Of a stretch of DNA of 64,000 nucleotides, positions 1 through 10,380 are shown piece by piece. How positions within the stretch are numbered: the stretch's first letter is position 1; each line of letters begins with the position of its first letter. The DNA is from Zychaea mexicana. Its lineage: Eukaryota; Mucoromycota; Mucoromycetes; Mucorales; Lichtheimiaceae. The position numbers were made by a program, and so were the translations under genes. The notes beneath the pieces are model-generated. The model was not told where the DNA came from and ran no database searches. It was given only the letters and a program-made list of their open reading frames with translations. Where the stretch lies: contig NW_026516668.1 in assembly GCF_025766255.1 (NCBI RefSeq), positions 1 through 64,000 of the forward strand, read 5' to 3'.

Positions 1-668
1 CTGAAAAGATATAACTGGATGAAGTTGATGGCTTGTATTCATATTGGTATTCTCCAATGAAGCCTCTTGATCCTCAGAGCTATCTGCATCAGGAACGGGT
101 AGGGATAAAGAGTTTTCTGTTATATAGTCTGCGCCATTACATGCGGACTGACGCAGTGCTGCTGGATGAAGTATTGTTATGCTGTTCTTTCTGTCTGCCG
201 AAAGACAGTAGAGGCTGACGAGGATCCGCGCTTTCTTTCTTTATTTTTGGTCTGCCAGTTTTATGTTTTGTGGGATTTTTCTAACCTCGAGGTTGTGCCA
301 CTACGAATTGAGTTTGCAATTTAGAATGGAAAGAGTCAAGGAACAAAGAAAATGGAGACGACTACTTCCGTGTCAAAAATGAAGAGCAGAGAAAGAAGTG
401 GGAAACGTTCACGTCGTTACAAACGCCGAAGTGTTCCATGCAGCTATTTTTACAGTGGACTTTCAATTAGGCCGTGCGATCCAGATAATTACCGAAAGTA
501 AGTGCGGTCGTCGGATGATGATTTTCACACAAAAGCATATGACTACCCCACTCTTACTCGTCCCATGTGTCACCGAGGGCAATTGTTCTTTTATTTTTTC
601 TTACTCTCCTTTTATTGTTATCTCGACTGTCTCCCGTGTATAAAAGAAACCGCTTCTCAGCCAAAGTC
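1..668. other. Window edge and leader of the Mpo1-like gene
   Basis: No gene is firmly supported here. On the minus strand one frame stays open from about position 230 down to position 1 (roughly 75 codons, Ser/Asn/Gln-rich near the edge). It could be an exon of a gene that continues off the left edge, but it has no start codon or domain and could be chance. Positions 230-668 are AT-rich and pyrimidine-rich and probably hold the promoter and 5' leader of the next gene. Confidence 0.4.
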
Positions 669-1597
669 ATGCCTTTGTCAGACGTATTCAGTCTAAAGAA
701 ACAACTTATTGTGTATGGTGCACATCACAACAACAAGGTCAATGTGGCCATTCACATGGTCTTTGTCCCCATTATCTTTTGGACAGGTAAACAATTGCTC
801 GACATTACAAACTCTTGGGCTGGTTTCCGCCGGGGAAGAAGAGACGACGAGAGTAGCAGCAGTAGCAAGATATATGCTTGCAACTAACATCATTTCCTAA
901 TCCTTGCGATATGCTCGATATGACAATATGAAGCATTGGTATTTGGAGCCAAGACGGGACCTTTGATGAGTGGTGGCCCTCGATGGCTTAAAGCATTTGG
1001 CCCCAACCTCAGCTTCTTTACTGTGGTGGGATACCATGCGTACTATACAATTTTGGATCCTGTGGCCTCCGTAAGTAGAGTGTATAAACGGGTTACAATG
1101 CAGCTGACGTGATTGGATTGGATGCACCCCTCTTTGGTTTTTGGATATCATGCTGACAAACAGAAAATAAATTTCCGTTCCACCAACACTAATTCTGCTG
1201 CAATGTAGACGTTGGCCGCCCCTCTCCTTTATGGCATGTGCTACACTGCCACCAACTTTGAAAAGACCAACGCAAACGCTATTTCGATTGCGCTGACGGG
1301 CCATGTCGCTTCGTGGATCTTTCAATTCATTGGTCACGGTGTCCACGAGAAGCGTAGTCCCAAACTGATGGATAACCTTGTTCAGGGTAAATGTTACTTT
1401 AGACTGAATAGGAGGCATGTGCGTGTTTTTTGATAACTCACGTGTTCTCTTTTCACCGTACAGCGCTTGTGTCTGCACCTTATTTTGTCTTTTTCGAAAT
1501 GCTGTTCAAGTTCGGCTATCGTCCTCAATTGCAGCGCGAAGTCCAAGCAGAGGTGGACAAAGATATTGCCGAGTTCCGTGCAAAGAAGGCTAAATAA
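669..1597 (+). CDS. MPO1: Mpo1-like (DUF962) 2-hydroxy fatty acid dioxygenase
   Basis: Four exons: 669-786, 934-1070, 1209-1386 and 1464-1597, with matching phases, giving 188 residues. The family is made of small ER membrane proteins. Yeast Mpo1 is an iron-dependent dioxygenase in alpha-oxidation of 2-hydroxy fatty acids from phytosphingosine breakdown. Visible family marks are the early His motif YGAHHNNKVNVAIH, the following hydrophobic FVPIIFWTA, the second His motif FIGHGVHEKRSP and the DNLVQALV...FF..LF.FGYRP end. The length is close to that of yeast Mpo1. The ATG was chosen because the family starts just before a K.QLI.YG..H block. It is a stand-alone gene; the next gene lies on the other strand. 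I am confident of the family; the exact substrate is inferred from yeast. Confidence 0.88.
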
Positions 1598-1906
1598 AGG
1601 CACGCAGGACGTGTTGTAACGTAACCTCTGTAACGCGCAACTGTATACTGGTTTTTGTTTACCCGATCAATTGACTGAAACAGATAAAAATAATTAAATA
1701 AACTCGCGGCTTTTTTTATATGTCCAGAAAAGAAACAAAAAACTACTTAAAAAGAAAAAAAATTTCACAAGAAAAACTAAGGTGGTAATTATAGGGTTCA
1801 TACAAAATAAAGGAAAATGAGTAAATAATATAAAGGCTAAGAGTAGAGTAGTTGGGGTTAGAGTTGGAGCGGATGACAGAGTGCGAGGACGTGGGTGATA
1901 TCGTTT
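1598..1906. other. Convergent intergenic spacer
   Basis: AT-rich spacer between the 3' ends of the Mpo1-like gene (+) and the Ser-rich surface protein gene (-). It contains A-rich runs near 1680-1770 that would serve as 3' processing regions for both transcripts. Nothing else was recognised. Confidence 0.5.
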
Positions 1907-3097
1907 TTATCGTTGGCCCCATTGCTGTTGAAGGTCTATTTGTTGCATTGGCGGCTGTTGCTGTGTTGGTACCTGGTATTTATGACCTTGTTGTTGTGCT
2001 GCAGCTGCTGATGCTCCTGCCGAAGATGGTGTGGCTGGTACAGCGTCACTGTCATCGTATGCGTTGGGTGGCGAATAGACAGCACTCGATGGAGCAGCAC
2101 TGACGGCTCCAGCGGCCCCACCGACAGCGGCAGCGGCAGCTCCAGCAGCGTAAGGATCATAGTGACCGTACGCAGAGGGATCGTAGTACTGTTGCTGAGA
2201 TTGTGGCTGTGGTGAGTAATAGGCACCTGAAATGGCGGCGTCGGGATAACTCATCATTGGACTAACGGCAGCGGCGGCGGACATGGGTGGAGAGGAGTAG
2301 TAGTTGTCTGGAGGAAGTGTTGCAGCCGGCGGCTGTGGCGAGTAGCCGCCGTTGTAGTACTGCTGTTGGTGAGGGTCTAATTGCGGGTTGCCATGGCCCC
2401 AGTTGTTGTTGTTGTTGTTATGGATACCATCAGCAGCAGCCATGGCAGCGGCAGCCATGGCAGGCGAGGGCCGGCCGGGATCATGGTAATCGTTGGTAGG
2501 TGTCTGGAACTCGTCCTCACCGCCATATAATCGCTTACGCTTGTTTGCCCGTCGTTTTCGCGCGAACACGGCAATGACGATGGCACCAGCCACGGCGACG
2601 ATACCTCCAATAATTGAGCCAATAATGATGCCAGTGTTGTTACTGCTATTGTCATCGTCCTTGTTCGCGTCGCTACTGCTGGTCGCCTGAGGTCCGTCAG
2701 AGCTTGCAGAGACAGAGACCGAGTCGGATGCGTCGGGTGTTGGTGAAGCGTCATTGTCGTTTTTATCGTCGGATTTAGAAGGAGTGGGTGAGGGTTTAGA
2801 TGTGGTCTTGTCTGGTTCTTGCGAAGACGATGGCTGAGGTTTGCTGTCCGAGGACGCTGAAGGCGAGGCAGTAGCACTGTCAGATGGTTTAGGTGCTGCG
2901 TCTGTTGCGCTTGCACTCGGTTGAGCGGCTGAGCTTTCGTTGGGAGTATTGTCTGTTGCAGAGGCTACGGCTGACGAGGAAGTCTCGTCATCTCCACCGC
3001 CGAACCAGTTGTCAAACAGACCAGCTTGTGTCTGCACAGCCAGCAAGGCGACTACAAAGGTCGCTATCCAAATGATCTGCACGCTTCTATATCGCAT
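1907..3097 (-). CDS. Ser/Asp-rich single-pass surface protein (Mid2/WSC-sensor-like layout)
   Basis: An uninterrupted 396-codon frame. Residues 1-25 form a clear signal peptide (RSVQIIWIATFVVALLAVQTQA). Residues 26-155 are a low-complexity Ser/Thr/Pro/Asp stalk suited to O-mannosylation. Residues about 156-178 are a Gly/Ile/Val transmembrane helix followed by the stop-transfer cluster ARKRRANKRKR. The cytoplasmic tail (about 180-396) is rich in Ala, Gln, Tyr, Pro and Asn. This is the layout of fungal wall-stress sensors and mucin-like plasma-membrane proteins, but no WSC or Cys-rich head is present, so a sensor role is only inferred. It resembles in plan the much larger gene at 53836-57851. 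Poly-Gln, Ala and Asn codon runs in the tail may vary in length between strains. Confidence 0.8.
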   Translation of the reverse strand: MRYRSVQIIWIATFVVALLAVQTQAGLFDNWFGGGDDETSSSAVASATDNTPNESSAAQPSASATDAAPKPSDSATASPSASSDSKPQPSSSQEPDKTTSKPSPTPSKSDDKNDNDASPTPDASDSVSVSASSDGPQATSSSDANKDDDNSSNNTGIIIGSIIGGIVAVAGAIVIAVFARKRRANKRKRLYGGEDEFQTPTNDYHDPGRPSPAMAAAAMAAADGIHNNNNNNWGHGNPQLDPHQQQYYNGGYSPQPPAATLPPDNYYSSPPMSAAAAVSPMMSYPDAAISGAYYSPQPQSQQQYYDPSAYGHYDPYAAGAAAAAVGGAAGAVSAAPSSAVYSPPNAYDDSDAVPATPSSAGASAAAAQQQGHKYQVPTQQQPPMQQIDLQQQWGQR

Positions 3098-3761
3098 GTT
3101 GCGCTGTGTCGGAAGATGGAAGGAAGGAATGGAAAGGGTTGAAGCAGTGTTGGAAACGAGAGTGAGAGAGAGAAAAGGGAAAAAAGAAAAGAGAGTGGGT
3201 GAGAGCGAGAAAAGGAGAAAAATGAAGGAGAGACGAGAGGAGTGGAGGAGAGGAGGTTTAACAAACGAGCTTCATTAACGCTACGTTGTAAAATTTAATT
3301 TCGAGCTTTTTGATTTGGATTGCCGGCTGCTTTTTCGAGGTGGGACAAGCCAGCCTATCTCCCGACATGTGCTTTGTTTTTTTTTTCGCTATCACAAGAT
3401 GGTTGTGGCTGTTGTGGTACCGTTCATGTGCTAGCACTTTTCTTGTGTTTCTAAACCAGAAATAACGATTGACAGAAGAAATTAAAGACAGTGGCCGTCT
3501 TGTTTACGCTACTACTTGTTATTACAGAGTGCGGGGTATACCTTATTTATGGGCTATTATTACGATAGGTGATATGTACAGTTCACGGCTGATAACTACT
3601 ACAATATATATAGCCAGCTAACGCTATATATACTATTCGAACAAACTGGCCCGCCGGATTGGGTCCCAGAATAAATTGTATATGTAATCCGCGCGGGTGC
3701 GTGTGCGTGTGTTTGAGAGCGTATTCAGACTATGCCTTTTGTGGCAAATAATCCAAAAAAT
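3098..3761. other. Intergenic region with AT hairpin
   Basis: This holds the promoter of the Ser-rich surface protein gene, which reads leftward; positions 3125-3260 are strongly purine-rich on + (pyrimidine-rich in transcript sense). It also holds the 3' flank of the DUF3712 gene. At 3605-3632 a perfect 10-base inverted repeat (TATATATAGC) closes an 8-base loop. No open gene was seen. Confidence 0.5.
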
Positions 3762-6713
3762 TCAAAATCCTTTGCTGATCTTGGCGGTCAGATTGTCCCG
3801 TTCATACAGCAGATTGTCCAGCAGCAGTTCATCAATCTTGATGCTGACAACGCTACGCACTGACACTTCGATCTCGCCACCGAGCGCCTTTTTTATCGCC
3901 TCAAATCCCAGTTTTCTCGTCACTACTGGTATCTTTGGCGTCTCCACCACAACACCACTGCAGTTGTTGCCGGCGTCCATCGGTCCTCTACTACACATGA
4001 TAGGCGGCAAGATCAACGGGCCCACCCATCCTTGGCCCTGGTCATTGAAATCCGCTTGTGCGCTGCCGATCTCTTGAGCCTTGTACGATGCGGTCGCGTT
4101 TAGTTTCATCATGGTGATCCCGATGTCTGCAAACGGGTTTCGCAGCCAGAGAATGGTGGTCGAGGACAGAATATTCATCTGCATGGCTGCAAGTAACGGC
4201 TCTTCGTCGAAAGGCGGTGCAGTGACCACAAATTCGAGACTCTCAATAACGGATCTCAACAGCGGTGATTGCGTTGCATCCGGATGCCGACCCGATATTG
4301 TCAACTGCGTATCGTTTTCCCCTTCACAATTTTTCCACATACTGTTAATTTCATATGACTTGAATCCTATATAAGAGCGCCATTTTTCTTCACCCCAAAG
4401 AAAACTTACCAGATATGTAATTGCCAATGAAATCAACCATACGGGTGCTCTCAGCATTCTTTATAAGCCGCCCTTCGATTACCATTCTGTTGCTCGTTTC
4501 GGGACTCAATTTGAGTTCAGGTACGGTAACTTCGCCAATGGCTTCGTCCTTGTACACCAGCAAAAACTTTACCTGACCGAGGTTAACGTGGACATCCGAG
4601 GGATTATCAATCAGCAAATCATTTGTAATATGCAGCGCGTTTGGATACCCTCTTGTCAACGAGATCGAGGTCACTTGCGGCGGTGGATTCTGCATTCCTT
4701 CCATACCTGAAAACAAACATGAATAATATTTATTATTACTGCAGAAAGAACAAGATATTTTATAGCGGATATACAAAACTGAAGACCGAGGGAACAGGGG
4801 AAAATGGCGCAGATAGACAAGAACAAAAAGGCAATTTATACAATGATTGTACCTTTTGTATCGATTTCGCCTTTGAACTCTAGATCATGGACAGTGAGGT
4901 GGCCAAACGCACTGTCGACCATTGCATCCGCCGTTCCCTTGATATATACGGTAGCCCTGCGACCATTGAAGATGCTGTTGAGGAACTTTTGGAACTCCTT
5001 GTCTTTTCCTGGCAAGACCTGAAACGGTGCTCTATGCAATTTCGAGCTGACATTGACAAGACTACTCCCATCCTTCTCGGTCGTCACTGCAGGACACGGC
5101 TTGTTGGATGTCAGGCGGCCAAAAGGCTGACTCGAATTAGCCTCAAGATACAAAAACACCTTTGGATCAATTTCGGTCACGTTGATCGAAAACTGCATTT
5201 CGTCAGGCTTCTTTAACACAGCGTCAATGTCACCGGATATCACTGGATTGCCCGCTGGCGAAAAGTCGATTTTAATATGCGTCAGCTCGAGTGACTGGAT
5301 CATGTCCGATTGCTTGGTGCCAGGAAACGGTACTCGTAACGTTAATGACTGTAATGCTTTGCGTAACCATTCGGGTGTGCCTGTCGCCACATTGTCGTCC
5401 GGACCAAATGGACTGCCTCGCACATAAACTGTCGATGTATTGCCGTGCAGGTATGCGGAAAGGAACTTTTCCATAAGTTGTTGACGTTCCGGGTCGCTGT
5501 CGTCCAAGGGTAATGAGCGACCATTGATGCTGAATACGTTGAGCTGGTTGCCAAACAAGTTGGCATCGTTGGCTCGTACGACTGCAATCATTTTGTCTTC
5601 TTTCTCATCTCCTTCACTATCATCATTGTTGTTTGGTAGAAATATGCCAAAGTCTATGTCGCCTAGGCGGAGGCTGAGCATTTTTGAAGGGTTGTAGATG
5701 CCAACTTCTCCTTGCAAGGCGATACCCCCCAAGGGGTGAGAGCCAGGGAATGAGACGGACTGGATGCCAGCTTGCTTTAATCCATCCATTCCTTTAATAA
5801 ATAAGAGTTGGATCAATCATCACCAACTCATCTGACACTACCAATGTTATCGCTGCTAATATTTCTAATCACGGGCTTATATACATTGTTATCGTATATG
5901 CTTACCTTCCAAAAATACTTGCTTCTCCAAATCCACATCAGCACTAAACCAACCTAGCTTGAGAGCAAGCGGACCCCGTAAACGCCAAGAGACCTGTTTT
6001 TCCGACACGGCACTCTGCGCAAAGTGGATCAACTCGTTATCATCAGTCACAGTGAAATGAGTAACAAAATCAAACGGAGTCACCGGCGAGTCTGGTTGCA
6101 ACGTCAAAGGCGGCAAATCAATCATGCCCATGGCAATAGGACTCTCGGCCTGATAAAGCTCAAGTCTGGAATCTCGAATCCCGATATCGTTCCCAAAGAT
6201 CCAACTTGCTTTTCGAGTCAAACTGTATGCGTCGTCTTTTAGGCTGATCTCGCCAGCGACATGCATGGCTAAATCGTGTTGTGATCCGTTGACAATCGAG
6301 GCTTGCTTGAATTGAAACTGGACCCCGTCTTGGAAAGACCGTTGTGCAAACTCGGGTGTCAAGAGAAGAAGCAGTATAGCAGCAACGCCTGACAGGCTCA
6401 TGAGAACGATAAACGTGATGCATAGACTTTTCCGGCATTGGGGTGTTGCTTCTGCGAGATCGTTATCGTCATCCTCGACGGCACCGTCATGGACGTTTTG
6501 GCGATGGTCATTTCCACCGGCAAATATGCCAGACCTTGCTGTGCCTCCGTAACCATTATTGTTATCGTCTTGCGATCGAGCTGGGCTTTTCTCTTTCCGT
6601 CGACTCTGTCCTAGCAATGGTGCTGATTCTTCATTGTTATTATCTTTTGTGGGTATTTCGAGGTGAGACGACGAAGGTTCACCACCAGGACTACTCGATG
6701 GCGTCGTGGGCAT
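3762..6713 (-). CDS. DUF3712 / Tag1-like single-pass vacuolar membrane protein
   Basis: Four exons on the minus strand: 6713-5906, 5791-4853, 4706-4410 and 4321-3762, giving about 867 residues. The N-terminal 95 residues are hydrophilic and Ser/Asn-rich. A transmembrane helix follows (ITFIVLMSLSGVAAILLLLL, about 100-120). The rest is a long beta-rich luminal region built of repeated LEA2/DUF3712-like units (phrases such as NPFADIGITMMKLN, NPSDVHVNLGQVKF and TKGTI). Yeast Tag1, which helps end autophagy at the vacuole, has this plan; the match is by architecture and is an inference. The last intron is ambiguous: an in-frame acceptor at 4367 would give a 43-base intron and 15 more residues. Other phases agree. 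The start is the first in-frame ATG after a 5' stop-rich leader. Confidence 0.72.
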
Positions 6714-7793
6714 TGTATATTTTCACTGGTGACTTGGCGGTGGGTTGGGGAAGGGGGGGTTTTGGGATTTTGTAAAAAAAGAGAGGATTGAAAGGGTTGT
6801 TTTTCCAAAAAGAAAGCGCAATAGAAAGAAAGTATGGGTTACGCCTCCCAACATGTCACGCTTTTGTGGTTGCTGTTGTGAGTCTAAAATCCCGAACTTT
6901 TTGGGTTGATTGGTTCGTGTTGCTCCTTGATTTCATGCCGTCTAATAAGTCTCGCACGCACCCGTGTGATGATGGCAGTTTCGCTACCTATTAAATACAC
7001 TGCGTATTTCAACGTGTAGTTACGTACATGATGGCGCATGGATACACCATCACCTGCGGAGAAAAAGAGCGTTTTAAGCAATTTTAGGTTGCACAGGCAT
7101 GTCGAATCTTGGTTTATGCAGATCTTCGTCTTTTATAAGACAGCTCAATACTGTAACTGTACGTCTTTCTTTTCTCTCCATGGTCAAGCAACGTTACGTT
7201 AACAGATTTTTCTCTATTCTTTAATAGTGCACAGTTATTTCTTTACATATTTACAGGACAGATGGATACTAACTTTGAGCTTTTTATGACAATCATGTCA
7301 TCGTGTTCAATCTACCAGATGTATATACCATAGCAACAACACTTTTGATTGTATGTATCATAGCTATTTAGCTTACTGCTAACCAAACGTCTATGTATGG
7401 ATATGACCGGCACAGGGGTGGGATGTCAAGGACAGATTCCTTTGCCACCATCTTCTTGTCATCAAACATTACCGCCCGCCGTCGTCCTCTTTTAAAGTAG
7501 TGTTTATGCGCCTAGTAGCTTGCTGCTGCTACGAAAGAAACACCGCCACATATACATAGAGGTAATAATAACTTAATGTGAAGCTGTCTCGTTGACCAAA
7601 ACTGTAACTAAATCCCACAAGAAAACAAGCCATTAATTTCCAATCAAACGCTACTACAAGTACATGCTTGACAATGAACCCTATTCTAGATATTACGTCA
7701 TAAGGAAACGGACCATATCCATGCATATGTATGATAGTCGCTTAGACAATGAGATAACTGAGTAGCCCATAGTCTGATAAAACGAGAAGCGTA

Positions 7794-7894
7794 CAGTGCC
7801 CGCTCGATAATTCGATCACTTTCGTCACAGCCGTAAGTGATCGAATTATCGAAAAAATCTAGTTATCAAGTATTGAATTATCGAGCGGGCACTG
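7794..7894. mobile_element. 101-bp pogo/Tc1-mariner-type MITE with TA target duplication
   Basis: The terminal inverted repeats begin CAGTGCCCGCTCGATAA and are identical for 20 bases at 7794-7813 and, inverted, 7875-7894. The element is flanked on both sides by the dinucleotide TA (7792-7793 and 7895-7896). A second, internal inverted repeat (17 of 17 bases, 7805-7821 with 7835-7851) overlaps the left terminal repeat. There is no coding capacity. CAGT-type ends with TA duplication are established marks of pogo/Tc1-mariner elements, so this is a non-autonomous miniature element. A full-length parent is not in the window. Confidence 0.85.
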
Positions 7895-9048
7895 TAGTGT
7901 ATAATGATAAACAATGTCGTCGACTACACGAAGAAAGAGGGCTTCGTTTGACAATGGTAATTACCTAACATTAAGTAACATAACAACAGCAATGATTGGC
8001 AATCACGTTTTTACTTGACGGGGCAGGGTACATTATAATGCTACAGTTGTACAATATATAAGAAAGACTAGTGATCAGGGCGTTGTTCATCCTAGATACA
8101 CCACAAGAAATAACAAAGCAACATCGCCGTAGTAAGAGAAAGTGAAATCCCCGTTATTCAAGACGACCCCAACAATCAACCTGCGTTATACAGAACGATT
8201 CATAATAGTCATTCTGGTTAGAGAAGTACACAACACAAATCAAGTGGCCGTTGTCATTATGCAAAATAGCCCGTGACTCTGGTGCAAACATGCAAAGCAT
8301 TGTTGAAATGTCAGCCAAGCACTAGTCATGGTCAATTTACTCTAGAATGCCGATGTCTATACCGGATCAGAAAAACTGTTGTAATACCCACTATGCATGC
8401 CAAAAAATTATCCTTTGGTCGTCGTCTCCGCATTTTACTTATGCCGCTCGAGGATAGAAACCCATAAGAACAGGAAATTGTTCGAAAGTTACAGTACATC
8501 CCATTACCCCCGATAAAGCAACTGCACGTTCTAAAAGTGTTTTGACGATCACTGATAATCTCGAACGCTACATCGCTATGCTGGTGTTGTTCGATTGTCC
8601 ACATACCCTCCTTCTCATCAAGGCCACTATGGCAAAGCATTGTAAGAAAGTGTTCCATCAGTAAGGTTCGTTCAGTCTAATATATCTTTCAATTCTTGTA
8701 TGATTGGTTTCTTGATGGAGAAACAGGACGTACATAATGCGACCACTCATTGTCCGGGGCCTAATTGCTAATAAATCAGACATAGACCCTATGATGACGC
8801 TTGAAGTACCATTGTTATGATACTCGGTCGCAAATCTAGAATTATTGAGACTTAGGTCATTGAAAGCAAAAACCAATAAAAATGCATTTATCATTGTTGT
8901 TGTTGTTGGAAAGCAGTAATAAGTGTAAATCAGATTGTCATGTTTCAGATTTTGCTGCTGAAGTAGGCAGAGCTCAATTATTGCCGATTCTCCGCAATGA
9001 CAATACATCCGTGTCGGGCATCTAATACGTACATATGTGTACCTGCCC

Positions 9049-9120
9049 TTTTCTCCTTTTTTTTATAACTTTTTCTTCCTCTCTCTCTCTCTGTCTTTCT
9101 TCTTCTGCTTTCTCTTTACA
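9049..9120 (+). promoter_or_regulatory. Pyrimidine-rich leader of the Smr gene
   Basis: A run of T and C (including repeated CT dinucleotides at 9078-9110) ends 15 bases before the ATG at 9135. Such CT-rich blocks are common in fungal core promoters and 5' leaders. The role is inferred from position only. Confidence 0.45.
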
Positions 9121-9134
9121 TACGCGCACGAGTT

Positions 9135-10011
9135 ATGGGAAATTCACAGTCATCGGTCGAGCACGCGGTGGATAAGGGCATCCATCTCTACAAAGCAGTC
9201 AAGAAATTCCAACACGAGTTCGAAGCTAACAATCAACAACAGTATGATGGCAACACGAGTGCCCCCCACTATGAACACGAAGAAGACAGTGCCGATTACT
9301 CACGGCTTCGAGAGCTTGCGCATCAAGAAGCGGCCAAACGAAACAACTGCTATGAGCAAAGTCAAGAAGCCTATCGTAACGGCGATGGAGCGCAAGGTAC
9401 ATATACTTGCTTGCAGAGGAGAAGAAGGTGTTGTTTCACAAAAGAGCATGCCTGCATGTTTATCATTGCTAAGAAAACCTATTTGAAAAGCAAAACAGCT
9501 GTCGAATCAGGGCCATTACCATGACGATTTAATGAAACGATACAACCAGCAAGCAGCAGACCTAGTCTTTGAAGAAAAGAACGCCCATCGACCTGACGAC
9601 GAAATCGATTTGCATGGCCTGTTTGTCAAGGAAGCCACGGAAAAAGTGGACGAAGCATTGCGACGGTGTCAACGCAACGGTCAGGATCATTTGACGATTA
9701 TTGTTGGCAAGGGCCTGCATAGTCCAGGTAAGAAAAAAGCACTAGAGATATTGGCTACTTGCACGCACATCAACAAGATATAATCATCTACTAACTCGCC
9801 GACCATAACTAACTTTCTCTACTTTATAGGACAAATCGCAAAGCTCAAGCCAGCCATCGCAGGTATGATCCAAAAGCATAATGTGCGATGTACGCCGGAT
9901 CGACCGAATCCTGGTTGTCTGTATGTCGAATTTGGCCAAGGCACTGGCGACCTTTCTTGGCTCGATCGTATTACGGACCGGGTGGACAGAGGCGATTGTG
10001 CTATTATGTAG
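9135..10011 (+). CDS. DUF1771-Smr domain protein with myristoylation-type N-terminus
   Basis: Three exons: 9135-9396, 9491-9727 and 9830-10011, 226 residues. An N-terminal DUF1771 region (about 58-120; LRELAHQEAAKRN...SNQGHYHDDL...AADLVFEEKN) leads into an Smr domain (about 125-205). The Smr marks are IDLHGLFVKEA and the IIVGKGLHSPG loop, then the C-terminal VEFGQGTGDL. The DUF1771-Smr pairing is the eukaryotic form seen in yeast YPL199C. Smr domains of this type are linked to nucleic-acid binding or nicking. The protein opens with MGNSQSS, which fits the N-myristoylation rule (Gly2, Ser6); that is unusual for this family and suggests membrane tethering. The start is fixed by the short distance from the CT-rich leader. 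The domain call is sure; the biological role is unknown. Confidence 0.87.
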
Positions 10012-10380
10012 AAGCTCGTTTCTTTATGCATACACAACAACCACCTCACTCTACGACAACCTTTGTATTTTCCATCATAGCGTATTCAACACTACATGCT
10101 CTGTTCCTCTACCTTACCTACTACCACTTCTCGCTGTACTGAATAAGTTTCCTTTTTACTACTACAACTACTAGCTACGAGAGTATCTTTATAGCAACTG
10201 TTTTTATAAAAATAATACGCCTCTCGTGGAATATTTTGAAACCTCTCCATGTATATCACACGCCATCAAGAATTAGCGACCGTATAAGCTGGGGAACAAC
10301 TCCGCGCTCGTACTTTTCTGGAAGTTCACATATGCTTGGTTTTATTTCGTACCTTTTCTCCCTATATCGTTCATACAACG
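10012..10380. other. Spacer between Smr and Rictor genes
   Basis: AT-rich 3' flank of the Smr gene and promoter of the Rictor gene in the same direction. Only short overlapping frames of no recognisable content are present. Confidence 0.45.

Larger units (their letters stand above)
6714..9134. other. Long intergenic region
   Basis: This holds the promoter of the DUF3712 gene on its left and that of the Smr gene on its right, with the MITE listed separately between them. Two adjacent minus-strand frames (8332-8658 and 8658-9008) have no recognisable domain or hydrophobic pattern and are treated as chance. No tRNA-like fold was recognised. Confidence 0.5.

Noticed and set aside
1..230. Open minus-strand frame at the left edge
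   Set aside because: Suggestive of an exon but has no start codon, splice signal or domain, and is too short to claim.
897..1478. 193-codon minus-strand frame across the Mpo1-like gene
   Set aside because: It covers exons and introns of a well-supported gene on the other strand and shows no domain.
8332..9008. Two back-to-back minus-strand frames of 108 and 116 codons
   Set aside because: No recognisable domain, no splice signals that extend them, and composition like non-coding sequence.
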